Of a stretch of DNA of 64,000 bases, positions 42,197 to 50,052 are shown piece by piece; the stretch's first letter is position 1; each line of letters opens with the position of its first letter. The notes beneath the pieces were generated by a model. The model searched no databases. It saw only the letters and a list, made by a program, of their open reading frames with translations, and was not told the DNA's origin. Source of the DNA: Halosimplex carlsbadense 2-9-1 (GTDB lineage Archaea > Halobacteriota > Halobacteria > Halobacteriales > Haloarculaceae); NCBI RefSeq assembly GCF_000337455.1, contig NZ_AOIU01000018.1, positions 162,038 through 226,037 on the forward strand, read 5' to 3'. Made by a program: the position numbers and the translations under genes.

Positions 42197-42844
42197 ATGG
42201 CCGACAGTATCGAGGTGAGTTTCGTCCTCACCGGAGACAGAGGCGAGCCGCAACTTGAAGCGATCCGAGAGAGGGTCGACAACAAGCAGGAGTACCGTGC
42301 CGATTGGGGCAGAGACGATGAATACGTGTACGCGGCCCGAGAGATCGAGGAAGACGTATTCGGCGTCCACCTGTTCGAGCATAGTCCGGACAGTGATTGG
42401 TACACGCTTCCAACCCGCCAGGCGATCGAACTCGAAATCAGCACACACGACTTGACACTCGGAGAAGACGTTGAAACCCGGGTCTCAACGGTTCTAAAGT
42501 TTGTACAGACAGTGTATGCTGCAACAGTTGAATGTCGATACGCGTTCGGACTGGACACGGAACACGTCGGGGGCATCGGTGAGGACTGGGGACCGGACAA
42601 ACCCGTCACGGACGAAAGCCTCGCGGAGAACCGGATCAACGAGGTGAGCTGGCTGACGCTGTTCGGGCCGGAGTTGGTCGTCGAATACGGTCGCGAGTGG
42701 CTGTTAAGCGCCCCCGCCTGGAAGCGTGAAGAACTCGACGACGGCGCGATCTTGCTCGTCGCCAGTCCGGACCCAACCGACTACGAGCAGTTCTCCGAAG
42801 ACCGCGACATCCTCCGGACGTACTTCAGCCGCCGGGGGAACTAG
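42197..42844 (+). CDS. Putative immunity protein, family A copy 4
   Basis: A 215-residue paralogue. Its N-terminus, ADSIEVSFVLTGDRGEPQLE, is the closest to copy 1 (MTDSIEISFLLSAGD), fitting the related nuclease tips that precede both. The C-terminal part carries the GEDWGPDKPVTDESLAENRI version shared with copy 2, and ends RRGN without the usual DSE. The pairing with a related tip supports tip-specific recognition by the N-terminal half. Confidence 0.65.
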   Translation: MADSIEVSFVLTGDRGEPQLEAIRERVDNKQEYRADWGRDDEYVYAAREIEEDVFGVHLFEHSPDSDWYTLPTRQAIELEISTHDLTLGEDVETRVSTVLKFVQTVYAATVECRYAFGLDTEHVGGIGEDWGPDKPVTDESLAENRINEVSWLTLFGPELVVEYGREWLLSAPAWKREELDDGAILLVASPDPTDYEQFSEDRDILRTYFSRRGN

Positions 42845-42984
42845 CGAGCGTCTTCGACGGGCGAGCTACGGCAGCGGCTCACTGACCGCCTCGTCGTCGC
42901 CGACCGCGAAACCACCTCCGTGAACGACTTGGCGACCCACAAGACTGATTCCGTCGTTCTCCGAAGCGACGGCTACGCTGACAG

Positions 42985-43293
42985 ATGCCCTCCATCCCCC
43001 GCTGGCTGCCGACCGACTGGGAGTTCTGGCAGGCCGGGACGCTGCTCGCGCTCGCGATCTGGCTGCTGGCCAGGGCCAGCCGGTTCTGGCTGATGAGCGC
43101 CCTCCAGTCGCTGGCCTGGTCGCTCCACGGGACCGTCCCCGGCGTCCCGCAGGCGAGCCTGGACCAGATCCGGCCAGTCGTGAATAGCTTCGCAACCATG
43201 TGGCTCCCCGTCGCACTCTGTATGTTCTTCCTCGGGTTCTTCACCTTCCACGCCGAGGCCGAACGGCACCGCGAGGCCGACGGGGAGTCCTGA
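42985..43293 (+). CDS. Small membrane protein
   Basis: A 102-residue protein with two hydrophobic segments (FWQAGTLLALAIWLLARASR and MWLPVALCMFFLGFFTFHAE). It starts about 140 nt after the last immunity gene, and GC content is again core-like. No family recognised; it may mark the right boundary of the accessory region. Confidence 0.55.
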   Translation: MPSIPRWLPTDWEFWQAGTLLALAIWLLARASRFWLMSALQSLAWSLHGTVPGVPQASLDQIRPVVNSFATMWLPVALCMFFLGFFTFHAEAERHREADGES

Positions 43294-43350
43294 ATGCGAC
43301 CGAAGACGTTCTCCGCAAGGATTAGGAGGGGGAGCCGAGAAGCGTCGAGC

Positions 43351-43614
43351 ATGACACGCGAGAACCTCGCGGACGCGAGCGACACCCTCGAATCGGCGGC
43401 CGACGAGACGAGCGACGACGACGCGGCCGAGCGCCTGACCAGTCTCGCCGACCAGCTCGACAGCCTCGCCACGCGCGACCGCGACCCCGACCACGGTCGA
43501 CTCGCCCGCATCGAGAACGCGCTCAACGACCTCGAAGACTCGGACGTGACCGAGCAGGTTCAGTCGGCCCACGAGTCCGTCGTCGCCTTCCGCGAGACCG
43601 TCGAGGGCGTCTAG
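43351..43614 (+). CDS. Small helical haloarchaeal protein (DUF7553-like)
   Basis: An 87-residue acidic helical protein: MTRENLADASDTLESAADET, then DQLDSLATRDRDPDHGRLAR, ending VVAFRETVEGV. This matches my recollection of the DUF7553 family, widespread in haloarchaea. Its role is unknown. ATG 43351 gives the family start; a stem-loop follows 16 nt after the stop. Confidence 0.65.
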   Translation: MTRENLADASDTLESAADETSDDDAAERLTSLADQLDSLATRDRDPDHGRLARIENALNDLEDSDVTEQVQSAHESVVAFRETVEGV

Positions 43615-43629
43615 AGACCATCTTTTTCG

Positions 43630-43660
43630 CTCGGGGGGTCGCCGACGGCGACCCCCCGAG
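43630..43660 (+). terminator. Strong GC stem-loop
   Basis: A perfect 14-bp stem (arms starting CTCGGGGGGTCGCC) with a GAC loop, 16 nt after the stop of the 87-residue protein and preceded by a short T-run (CTTTTTCG). It is a good candidate to stop or stall transcription. Confidence 0.55.
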
Positions 43661-43683
43661 TCAAAAACATGGGTGAAAAAGGC

Positions 43684-43732
43684 GCGGACTCGGCCTTCGG
43701 CCTCGTCCGCGTGAACCGGCGCTTCGCGCCGG
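43684..43732. repeat. Two further stem-loops with TTC loops
   Basis: GCGGAC...GTCCGC enclosing GGCC-TTC-GGCC (43684-43710), and CCGGCGC-TTC-GCGCCGG (43716-43732). With the stem-loop at 43630 they make three hairpins within about 100 nt, in a gene-free stretch between convergent genes. Confidence 0.55.
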
Positions 43733-43760
43733 ATGCTCAGTGCAGGAGATGTAGTTCATG

Positions 43761-43973
43761 TCAGTTCTCGTTATTTGGGTCAAGCACGTAGTAGAGGACA
43801 GCCATTCCGATGCCGACCGGGACTGCCCATATCAACAGTTCCTCAAACAGTAGGAGTCCAACAGCAAGTATGCATACAGCGGAGATGAGGCCCATGAAAA
43901 AAGCGTATGACACACGAGAGAGCCCTCGAACTCGGGTGTCTAACTGATGATATAACCGTTGTGGATTATCCAT
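43761..43973 (-). CDS. Small AT-rich membrane protein
   Basis: A 70-residue protein from ATG 43973 (MDNPQRLYHQLDTRVRGLSR) with two hydrophobic segments (FFMGLISAVCILAVGLLLF and LLIWAVPVGIGMAVLYYVL) and a DPNNEN tail. Lower GC than its neighbours suggests recent acquisition. No family recognised. Confidence 0.5.
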   Translation of the reverse strand: MDNPQRLYHQLDTRVRGLSRVSYAFFMGLISAVCILAVGLLLFEELLIWAVPVGIGMAVLYYVLDPNNEN

Positions 43974-44093
43974 ACGCACTAATCTCAGTTGCAGCGAGAA
44001 AAAGTTCTTTCCGCTCAATCCGCAATACGAACTGAACACTGTCGGATCAGACCGCCGAAGCCAACAGAGAGCGAACGGGCCGAAAACAGTCGC

Positions 44094-44462
44094 TCAGGCC
44101 TCCCGGCGGTACAGGATCACCAGCAGCGCGACGAGGCCGAGCTGTGCGGTCTTGTCGACGAACCCGAGCGCCGAGAAGTTTGGGGCGTTGATCACGTACC
44201 ACGCGACGACCTGGCCGAGCGTGAAGGGGATGCCGAGGAGGTAGACGAGCGGGCGGCGGTAGTTCGCGATGACGGCGGCCGAGCCGGCGAGGAAGCCGAC
44301 GCCGGCGAAGAGGAACGACCACCCGAGCGGGTCGCCGACGAACAGGACGCCGAGGTAGAGATGGAGCAGTCCCGAGACGACGGCCAGGGCGATCCCGGCG
44401 AAGTGAAGCGCCGAGAGCGATTCCCCCTCGACCGCGGTCCCGGATGCGGTATCAGTTGCCAT
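44094..44462 (-). CDS. Four-helix membrane protein (DUF7475-like)
   Basis: A 122-residue protein with four hydrophobic segments. The pattern SALHFAGIALAVVSGLLHLY, SFLFAGVGFLAG, RRPLVYLLGIPFTLGQVVAW and KTAQLGLVALLVILY matches the DUF7475 proteins seen in haloarchaea. Role unknown. Confidence 0.65.
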   Translation of the reverse strand: MATDTASGTAVEGESLSALHFAGIALAVVSGLLHLYLGVLFVGDPLGWSFLFAGVGFLAGSAAVIANYRRPLVYLLGIPFTLGQVVAWYVINAPNFSALGFVDKTAQLGLVALLVILYRREA

Positions 44463-44487
44463 GGCGGCACATAGGAAAGAGCCATTA

Positions 44488-45603
44488 TCAATCTACGGTC
44501 GGGGCGACCGCCTCGCGAACGCCGTCGGCGAACCGTTCGCGAGCGAATCGGTCGCGGGCGAGCGTCGGCCGCGCGTCGGCCTCGATCGCGTCGCTCACCA
44601 GGTCGACCGCCGTCTCGACCGAGTCGAACAGGCGGTCCTCGCGGTCGTCGAGCACGTCGCGCTGGCCGCCGCTGTCGGGCGCGAACGCGACCATCCCGGC
44701 GGCGACGTACTCGGCGACGGACATCCCGAAGTGCTCCTCGGGCTTGGTGTTCAGGCCGTAGCGATGGGTACAAAGCAGGTGTTCGAGGCGGTCTCGCGAA
44801 ACGTCCCGCTCCAGCCCGACGTAGGGGCGTTCGGCCGCGGCAGCGGCGACGCGGTCGGCGTAGTCGCGATAGGCCCGCGGGGCCGACCCGACGATGTGGA
44901 GGTGGCAGTCGTGGCCGCGCTCGCGGACGCCGTCGACGATACGGACCGCGTCGAGGGCCCGCTTGTCGGGGGCGAGTCGTCCGACCGCGACGATACCCGC
45001 CTCGCGGTCGGCCCACGAGCGGTCGCAGTCGATGGGGTCGACGGGCGGGTGGAGGACGCTCGGGCGGACGCCGTACGCCTCGGCGACCACGTCGGCGGTC
45101 CACGAGGAGTTGGCGAGCAGCGTCACGCCCCCGCCCGCGAGGGCCTCGCGCGTCGGTGCGGCGAGTCGACTCCACAGCCCGTTCAGCCGGCCGGGGTCGC
45201 CGTCGGGGAGCCGGTCGAGGTGAAACTGGGGGTAGTGAACGTACTGTACGGAGGGAACCGACAGCGCGAGTTCGTTCGCCGTACTCACCGCGCAGTCGAA
45301 GCGGTCGGCGACCCGCTCGAAGGCTTCCCGGAGGAGTGCGCTCCGGGCGGCGAGTTGCGGGCCGATGCGTGGCGCCGCCGCCGAGAGCGCGGCCGCGACC
45401 GACCGGCCGGCGGGCGGTATCCGGACGGTCACGCCCCCGAGGTCGAACCCGAAGCGGTCGGCGAGGGCGGCGGGGTCCGTCTCCGAGACGGTGAGTAGCG
45501 TCACGTCGTGGACGGGCGCGAGCGCCTCGCAGACGGCGAGACAGACGGCGTCGGCGCCGCCCTGGAAGTCGAGCGTGTTGTGGAGGACAGCGACCCGTGC
45601 CAT
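44488..45603 (-). CDS. GT4-family glycosyltransferase
   Basis: A 371-residue GT-B fold protein. The N-terminal loop VAVLHNTLDFQGGADAVCLA (3-22) binds the acceptor. The C-terminal half has GIVAVGRLAPDKRALDAVRI, and the nucleotide-sugar site is KPEEHFGMSVAEYVAAGMVA (E...E pair). The N-terminal layout and length are close to Alg11-like mannosyltransferases. The start is ATG 45603; an upstream extension is basic and unlikely. It is divergent from the Gfo/Idh fusion gene, with 71 nt between. Likely role: glycolipid or surface glycan assembly. Confidence 0.85.
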   Translation of the reverse strand: MARVAVLHNTLDFQGGADAVCLAVCEALAPVHDVTLLTVSETDPAALADRFGFDLGGVTVRIPPAGRSVAAALSAAAPRIGPQLAARSALLREAFERVADRFDCAVSTANELALSVPSVQYVHYPQFHLDRLPDGDPGRLNGLWSRLAAPTREALAGGGVTLLANSSWTADVVAEAYGVRPSVLHPPVDPIDCDRSWADREAGIVAVGRLAPDKRALDAVRIVDGVRERGHDCHLHIVGSAPRAYRDYADRVAAAAAERPYVGLERDVSRDRLEHLLCTHRYGLNTKPEEHFGMSVAEYVAAGMVAFAPDSGGQRDVLDDREDRLFDSVETAVDLVSDAIEADARPTLARDRFARERFADGVREAVAPTVD

Positions 45604-45674
45604 GGCGCGGCGTTGGGACTCGGCCGGGATAACCGCTCCCATGCGTTTATGAGGGTTCGGCCGAACGACCGCCA

Positions 45675-47684
45675 ATGGACTGTGCGTTCGTCGGTGCCGG
45701 CGCGGTCGCCCGGAAGTACGCCGACGGCCTCGCGTCGTCGCCGCTCTCGCTGACCGCCGTCTGCGACCTCGACGCCGAACGGGCCGAGTCGCTGGCGGCC
45801 GACCACGACGCGAGCGCCTACACCGACCTCTCGGCGCTGCTGTCCGCCGAGGACGCGCCCCTGGTCGTCAATCTGACCAGCCACGGCGCCCACGCCGCGG
45901 TCACGGGGCAGTGCCTCGAAGCCGACCGTCACGTCTTCAGTGAGAAGCCGCTGGCGCTCGACGCCGAGGCGGCGGCCGAACTGGTCGCGACAGCCGAACG
46001 GCGCGACCTCGCCCTGGGCTGTGCGCCGATCAACCATCGGTGTGACGCCCAGCGACACGCCGCCGGACTGGTGGGCGACGGCCGTCTCGGGACCGTCCGT
46101 CTCGGCTACGCCCACGCCCACGTCGGTCGCGTGACCGAGTGGCACGACGCGCCCGACTCCTTTCTCTCGGTCGGACCGCTGTACGACGGCGGCGTCTACC
46201 CGCTGAACCTGCTCGTCTCGTGGTTCGGTCCGGTCGAGCGCGTTCGCGTGGCCGACGGGCTCGACGCCTGGCCCGACCGCGAGCGCCGCGAGCCCGACCG
46301 CGAGAGCCACGTCGAAGCGACGCTGTCGTTCGCGAGCGGGCCGACCGTCCGGCTGACCGCCAGCCTCTACGCGCCCCACCGGAGCCGCGAGTTCAACAGC
46401 CTCGAACTCCACGGCGACGACGGGTCGCTCTACCTCGCCGACAGCGGCGCGCTCGCGGCCGAGCGCGACACCGTCCGCGTCGGTGGGTCGGGCCGCCCCT
46501 ACGTCGACGCACCCCACCCGGCCCCACGGCGCGAACGGCGCTACATCGAGGGGCCGGCCCGACTCGCGGGAGCTGTCGAACGCGGTCGGCGGCCGCGGGG
46601 GAGCGCCCGGCGGGCGACCCACGTCGTGGCCGTCTGCAACGCCGTCGAGCGAGCCGTCGGCGACGGCGGTCCGGTCGCGGTCGACGCCGCCGGACTGGAA
46701 CCGCAGCGCCCCTCGTCGCCGCCGGTTCGGCCGCCGGCCGAAAGGGTGTCGTCTCGCCCGTCCGACGAGAGTCTCGGCGACCGTACCGACGGCATCGGCC
46801 GGGACGCGGCGCTGGGACTCCCGCCGGTCGGGTTCGGCTGTTCGCGCTACCGCGACGGCGAGTACGTCGACCGGATCGACTCGATAGCGACCGCGCTCGA
46901 CGCCGGCTACCGCCTGCTCGACTCGGCGGAGCTGTACGGCAACGAGTCGCGGATCGGCGAGCTACTCGCCGAGCCCGGAACGCCGGACCGAGATGGCCTG
47001 TTCCTGGTGAGCAAGGTCTGGAACACCAACCACGAACACGTCGCCGAGGCCTGCGAGGGGACGCTGGCGGCGCTCGGGGTCGACTCGCTCGACTGCTACA
47101 TGCTCCACTGGCCGACGGCCTGGACCTATCAGGGGCCACTGCGCGACCTGGCCGAGCAGTCCCCCGCCGAACAGGAGCGGCTGACGTTCCCGACCGACGC
47201 CGACGGCGAGCCCGAGACGGTCGAGGTGTCGCTGACGGAGACCTGGGAGCGGATGGAACGACTGCACGAGCGCGGGCTAGCGCGGACGCTGGGGATCTGT
47301 AACGTCACCGTCGAGCAACTGGAGCGGCTCGCGGCCGCGGCCGACGTGCCTCCGGCGGTCGTCCAGGTCGAATCGCACCCCTTCCGGCCGCGGGCGGACC
47401 TCGTCCGGTGGTGTCACGAGCACGGGATCCGGGTGATGGCCCACTCGCCGCTGTCGGCGCCGGGGCTGCTCGACGAGCCGGCGCTGGCGGCGGTGGCCGA
47501 CGAGCGTGAGGCGACGCCGGCGCAGGTGGCGCTGGCGTGGCAGGTCGACCGCGGCGTCGTCCCGATTCCATCGAGCAACCGGCCCGACCACGTCGTCGCG
47601 AACCTCGCGGCCGCCCGCGTCGAGCTGACCGACGCGGACCGCGAGCGGCTGGCGGCGCTCGAAGACCCGGAGTTCGAGCGATGA
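45675..47684 (+). CDS. Fusion of Gfo/Idh/MocA oxidoreductase and aldo/keto reductase
   Basis: A 669-residue two-enzyme protein. Residues 1-~350 are a Gfo/Idh/MocA unit: MDCAFVGAGAVARKYADGLA (NAD-binding), then the catalytic EKPLALDAEAAAELV with Lys, and VGPLYDGGVYPLNLLVSWFG. After a Pro/Arg/Ser linker (~355-375), residues ~380-669 are an aldo/keto reductase with the full tetrad: Asp and Tyr in YRLLDSAELYGNESRIG, Lys in FLVSKVWNTNHE and His in CYMLHWPTAW. The NADP(H) end PIPSSNRPDHVVANL is also present. Its stop overlaps the next gene (ATGA). The product may interconvert a sugar or inositol derivative, given the neighbouring glycosyltransferase and CDP-alcohol transferase; that is inference. 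Confidence 0.85.
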   Translation: MDCAFVGAGAVARKYADGLASSPLSLTAVCDLDAERAESLAADHDASAYTDLSALLSAEDAPLVVNLTSHGAHAAVTGQCLEADRHVFSEKPLALDAEAAAELVATAERRDLALGCAPINHRCDAQRHAAGLVGDGRLGTVRLGYAHAHVGRVTEWHDAPDSFLSVGPLYDGGVYPLNLLVSWFGPVERVRVADGLDAWPDRERREPDRESHVEATLSFASGPTVRLTASLYAPHRSREFNSLELHGDDGSLYLADSGALAAERDTVRVGGSGRPYVDAPHPAPRRERRYIEGPARLAGAVERGRRPRGSARRATHVVAVCNAVERAVGDGGPVAVDAAGLEPQRPSSPPVRPPAERVSSRPSDESLGDRTDGIGRDAALGLPPVGFGCSRYRDGEYVDRIDSIATALDAGYRLLDSAELYGNESRIGELLAEPGTPDRDGLFLVSKVWNTNHEHVAEACEGTLAALGVDSLDCYMLHWPTAWTYQGPLRDLAEQSPAEQERLTFPTDADGEPETVEVSLTETWERMERLHERGLARTLGICNVTVEQLERLAAAADVPPAVVQVESHPFRPRADLVRWCHEHGIRVMAHSPLSAPGLLDEPALAAVADEREATPAQVALAWQVDRGVVPIPSSNRPDHVVANLAAARVELTDADRERLAALEDPEFER

Positions 47685-48526
47685 GCGGGGCGACCGCGGT
47701 CGGGCTCCGCCGGGAATGGGTCGGTGCGGTCGCCGCGTTCGCGGTCGGATTGGCCGGCGCGGTCGTCGGGGTTGACGCGCTCGGAGTCCCGTCCGGACGG
47801 GTCGGTGTCGCCCTGCCGGTCGCCGTCCAGTGGGCGCTTCCGACGGCGGGCGCCGCCGCGTTCGTCCTCTGGTTCTGCCGTCGCCACCTCGACGCCAACC
47901 GGCCGGACGGCGCGCTTCCCGACGGGGAGGGGCCGGGCGGAGAGACGCCCGACGACCCCGCTCGCCGCTACGGGACGCTCGGACTCGCGAACCGCGTCAC
48001 GCTCGCTCGCGGCGGGCTCGTCGCCGCCGTCGCCGGGTTCGTCGCCGTCGAGCCGACCGACGCCGTCCGCTGGGCGCCCGCGGTCTGCTACGGGGCGAAC
48101 TGCCTGCTGGACCTCGTCGACGGCGCGCTCGCCCGCCACCGAGACCGGACGACCGTCCTCGGCGCCAGACTCGACATGGCGTTCGACACGCTCGGGTTCC
48201 TCGTCGCCCCGGTCGTCGCGGTCGCGTGGGGTCGGCTCCCGGTCTGGTACCTCTCGCTGTCGGCCGCCCGCTATCTCTACAAGGCCGGCTGTGCCGTTCG
48301 TCGACGCCGCGGGCTGCCGGTCGGCGACCTCCCGCCGAGCCGACTCCGCCGGCCGCTGGCCGGGATGCAGATGGCCTTCATCACGGTCGCGCTCGCGCCG
48401 GTCGTCCCCGCGGCGACGGTGGCCGCGGTCGCCGTCGTGGTTCTGGCGCCGTCACTGGCCGTGTTCGCCCGCGATTATCTGGTCGTCGCGGGGCACCTCG
48501 GATCGCGTCCCGCGCCTCAGCAGTAG
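47681..48526 (+). CDS. CDP-alcohol phosphatidyltransferase-family protein
   Basis: A 281-residue membrane protein of the CDP-alcohol transferase superfamily. The hallmark D-G-x2-A-R-x8-G-x3-D-x3-D motif is complete: DLVDGALARHRD, then VLGARLDMAFD. There are about six hydrophobic segments and a short N-terminal pair of extra helices. Substrates are likely an archaeal CDP-lipid and a polyol. The start overlaps the fusion enzyme's stop by 4 nt, so they are translationally coupled and may make one modified lipid head group or polyol phosphate. Confidence 0.85.
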   Translation: MSGATAVGLRREWVGAVAAFAVGLAGAVVGVDALGVPSGRVGVALPVAVQWALPTAGAAAFVLWFCRRHLDANRPDGALPDGEGPGGETPDDPARRYGTLGLANRVTLARGGLVAAVAGFVAVEPTDAVRWAPAVCYGANCLLDLVDGALARHRDRTTVLGARLDMAFDTLGFLVAPVVAVAWGRLPVWYLSLSAARYLYKAGCAVRRRRGLPVGDLPPSRLRRPLAGMQMAFITVALAPVVPAATVAAVAVVVLAPSLAVFARDYLVVAGHLGSRPAPQQ

Positions 48527-48672
48527 CGCTCGGGACGGCGGAGCGAGGGGACACCTCGGCCGAAGACCTATCTGGTACCGAGCAGGAGCGGCGTCGAGAG
48601 AGCGGGGATGCAGTCGGCGCTGTGGTCACAGAGCCAGCCGATCTCAGCGGGTATCAACAGCCGTCTTCCGAC

Positions 48673-49032
48673 TCAGTCCATGTCCCGAAGGATGACTTCC
48701 CCTGTGGCCCCTCGGGCATCGACCGAAACGACGTACGTTCCCGTGGTCGGGACTTCGAACGTTTCATCGGTATCGTCGGCGGTTGTGGTCGCAATCTCCT
48801 CTTCGGTCTCGGCGTGCCGAACGTACCCACGGATACGGCCGCCGCTCTCATCTGTCTTCTCCACTTCGAGCCGCATCTGATCGCCCGCTTCTAGCTCTAC
48901 TTCCCACTCCGTGGTCGGCGAGGTGGCGGAGATCTGCGTCTTGTGCAACACCGCATCCCCCTGAAGACATCCCGTAAGCGCCGTGGTCGCACTCACCCCC
49001 GCCACCGCACCGAGATACGCCCGTCTATTCAT
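48673..49032 (-). CDS. Small secreted lipoprotein
   Basis: A 119-residue protein starting MNRRAYLGAVAGVSATTALT with lipobox LTGC (Cys near residue 22). The mature part is a small beta-sandwich (TEWEVELEAGDQMRLEVEKT, GTYVVSVDARGATGE). ATG 49032 is chosen over the ATG at 49053 because a minus-strand TTTTATTT box (49056-49067) lies about 28 nt upstream of it, fitting a leaderless transcript. Role unknown; a carbohydrate- or ligand-binding fold is plausible. Confidence 0.65.
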   Translation of the reverse strand: MNRRAYLGAVAGVSATTALTGCLQGDAVLHKTQISATSPTTEWEVELEAGDQMRLEVEKTDESGGRIRGYVRHAETEEEIATTTADDTDETFEVPTTGTYVVSVDARGATGEVILRDMD

Positions 49033-49055
49033 ATCCACCGTTATGTATTTCATAT

Positions 49056-49067
49056 CAAATAAAACTT
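49056..49067 (-). promoter_or_regulatory. Putative promoter of the small lipoprotein gene
   Basis: Minus-strand AAGTTTTATTTG in an AT-rich patch, about 28 nt before ATG 49032. Used here to decide the start codon. Confidence 0.5.
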
Positions 49068-49269
49068 ATTATGGTTTGTGTAGTACCCGAAACTGACGAA
49101 ACACGCCAGCCGGAGATCTCCTGCGAGACTTGCGCTGAGTCTCTCGCAGGACTCAGAGAGCATCTGCCGTCTCAATCGGGACTTCTAGCGGGATCTACAC
49201 ACATCGAACCTATCGCGACGGACCGCCCGGAAAGATAATTACCCGTCAGTCCTGAGGGTCTCTATTTCA

Positions 49270-50052
49270 GTGACCGACACCATTCAGATGGCGCTCGTCC
49301 AGATCGACGAGTACGGCCCGTGGACGGTAACCCCGGCGCCCAGGCGCGAGACCGACCTCCAGTCGCTACAGGCGGAGCTGTTCGCCGAGCTGTCGTCGTT
49401 CGTCGGCGAGCGCGACGGCTACGCCTTTTACGGTCGCTTCGACAACATGGTCGCGGTGACTAACGGCCGGGACCCGGAGAGCCACCGGGCGTTCCAGCGC
49501 CGGGTCCGGAACCGCTATCCGGTGACCGTCAGCGTCGGGGTGGGACGGGCGACGACGCCGGTCGACGCGCTGGGGGCGGCGACCGAGGAGCTACAGGCCG
49601 CGGGCAGCGCGCAGGCCGACGACCGCCGCGAGGTGTTCGGGGTCGCCGAGCGTGACCTGCCCGCCGAGGCCCGCGAACGCGTGACGGTCGCGCACTTCGA
49701 CGTGGTCGACGCGACGGGGTCGCTCACCGACCGCGTCAACGCGGCCGACGCCACGCTGGCGGTGCGCCGCGCGACGCTGGAGCTGGCGACGCACCTGCGC
49801 GAGGCCCACGACAGCGTCGCCCACTTCGTCGGCGGCGACAACGTGATCGCGGTCTGCCCGGACCTGGACGCCGCGGCCTTCGACGAGGCGATCACGCACG
49901 TCCGCGAGGCGAGCGATATCGAACTTCAGGTCGGCGTCGGCCGCGGCCCGACCGCACACGCGGCGGGCGACGACGCCAAGGAGGCCCTGGAGGTCTGTCG
50001 AGAGACCGGGACCCGGATCCGGGGCGTCGACAGGGTCGCGGCCGACGACTGA
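49270..50052 (+). CDS. gch3: GTP cyclohydrolase III
   Basis: A 260-residue archaeal enzyme that opens the imidazole ring of GTP to a formamidopyrimidine, the first step to riboflavin and F420. Two similar GGDEF-like halves are visible: MALVQIDEYGPWTVTPAPRR and GRFDNMVAVTNG in the first, VAHFDVVDATGSLTDRVNAA and VGGDNVIAVCPDL in the second. Translation begins at GTG 49270. The next gene starts within its stop codon, and three more genes follow closely, so it heads an operon. Length fits the family. Confidence 0.9.
   Translation: MTDTIQMALVQIDEYGPWTVTPAPRRETDLQSLQAELFAELSSFVGERDGYAFYGRFDNMVAVTNGRDPESHRAFQRRVRNRYPVTVSVGVGRATTPVDALGAATEELQAAGSAQADDRREVFGVAERDLPAEARERVTVAHFDVVDATGSLTDRVNAADATLAVRRATLELATHLREAHDSVAHFVGGDNVIAVCPDLDAAAFDEAITHVREASDIELQVGVGRGPTAHAAGDDAKEALEVCRETGTRIRGVDRVAADD

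Noticed and set aside
43615..43760. Possible tRNA in the hairpin-rich region
   Set aside because: No cloverleaf with T-loop and anticodon arms; only independent hairpins.
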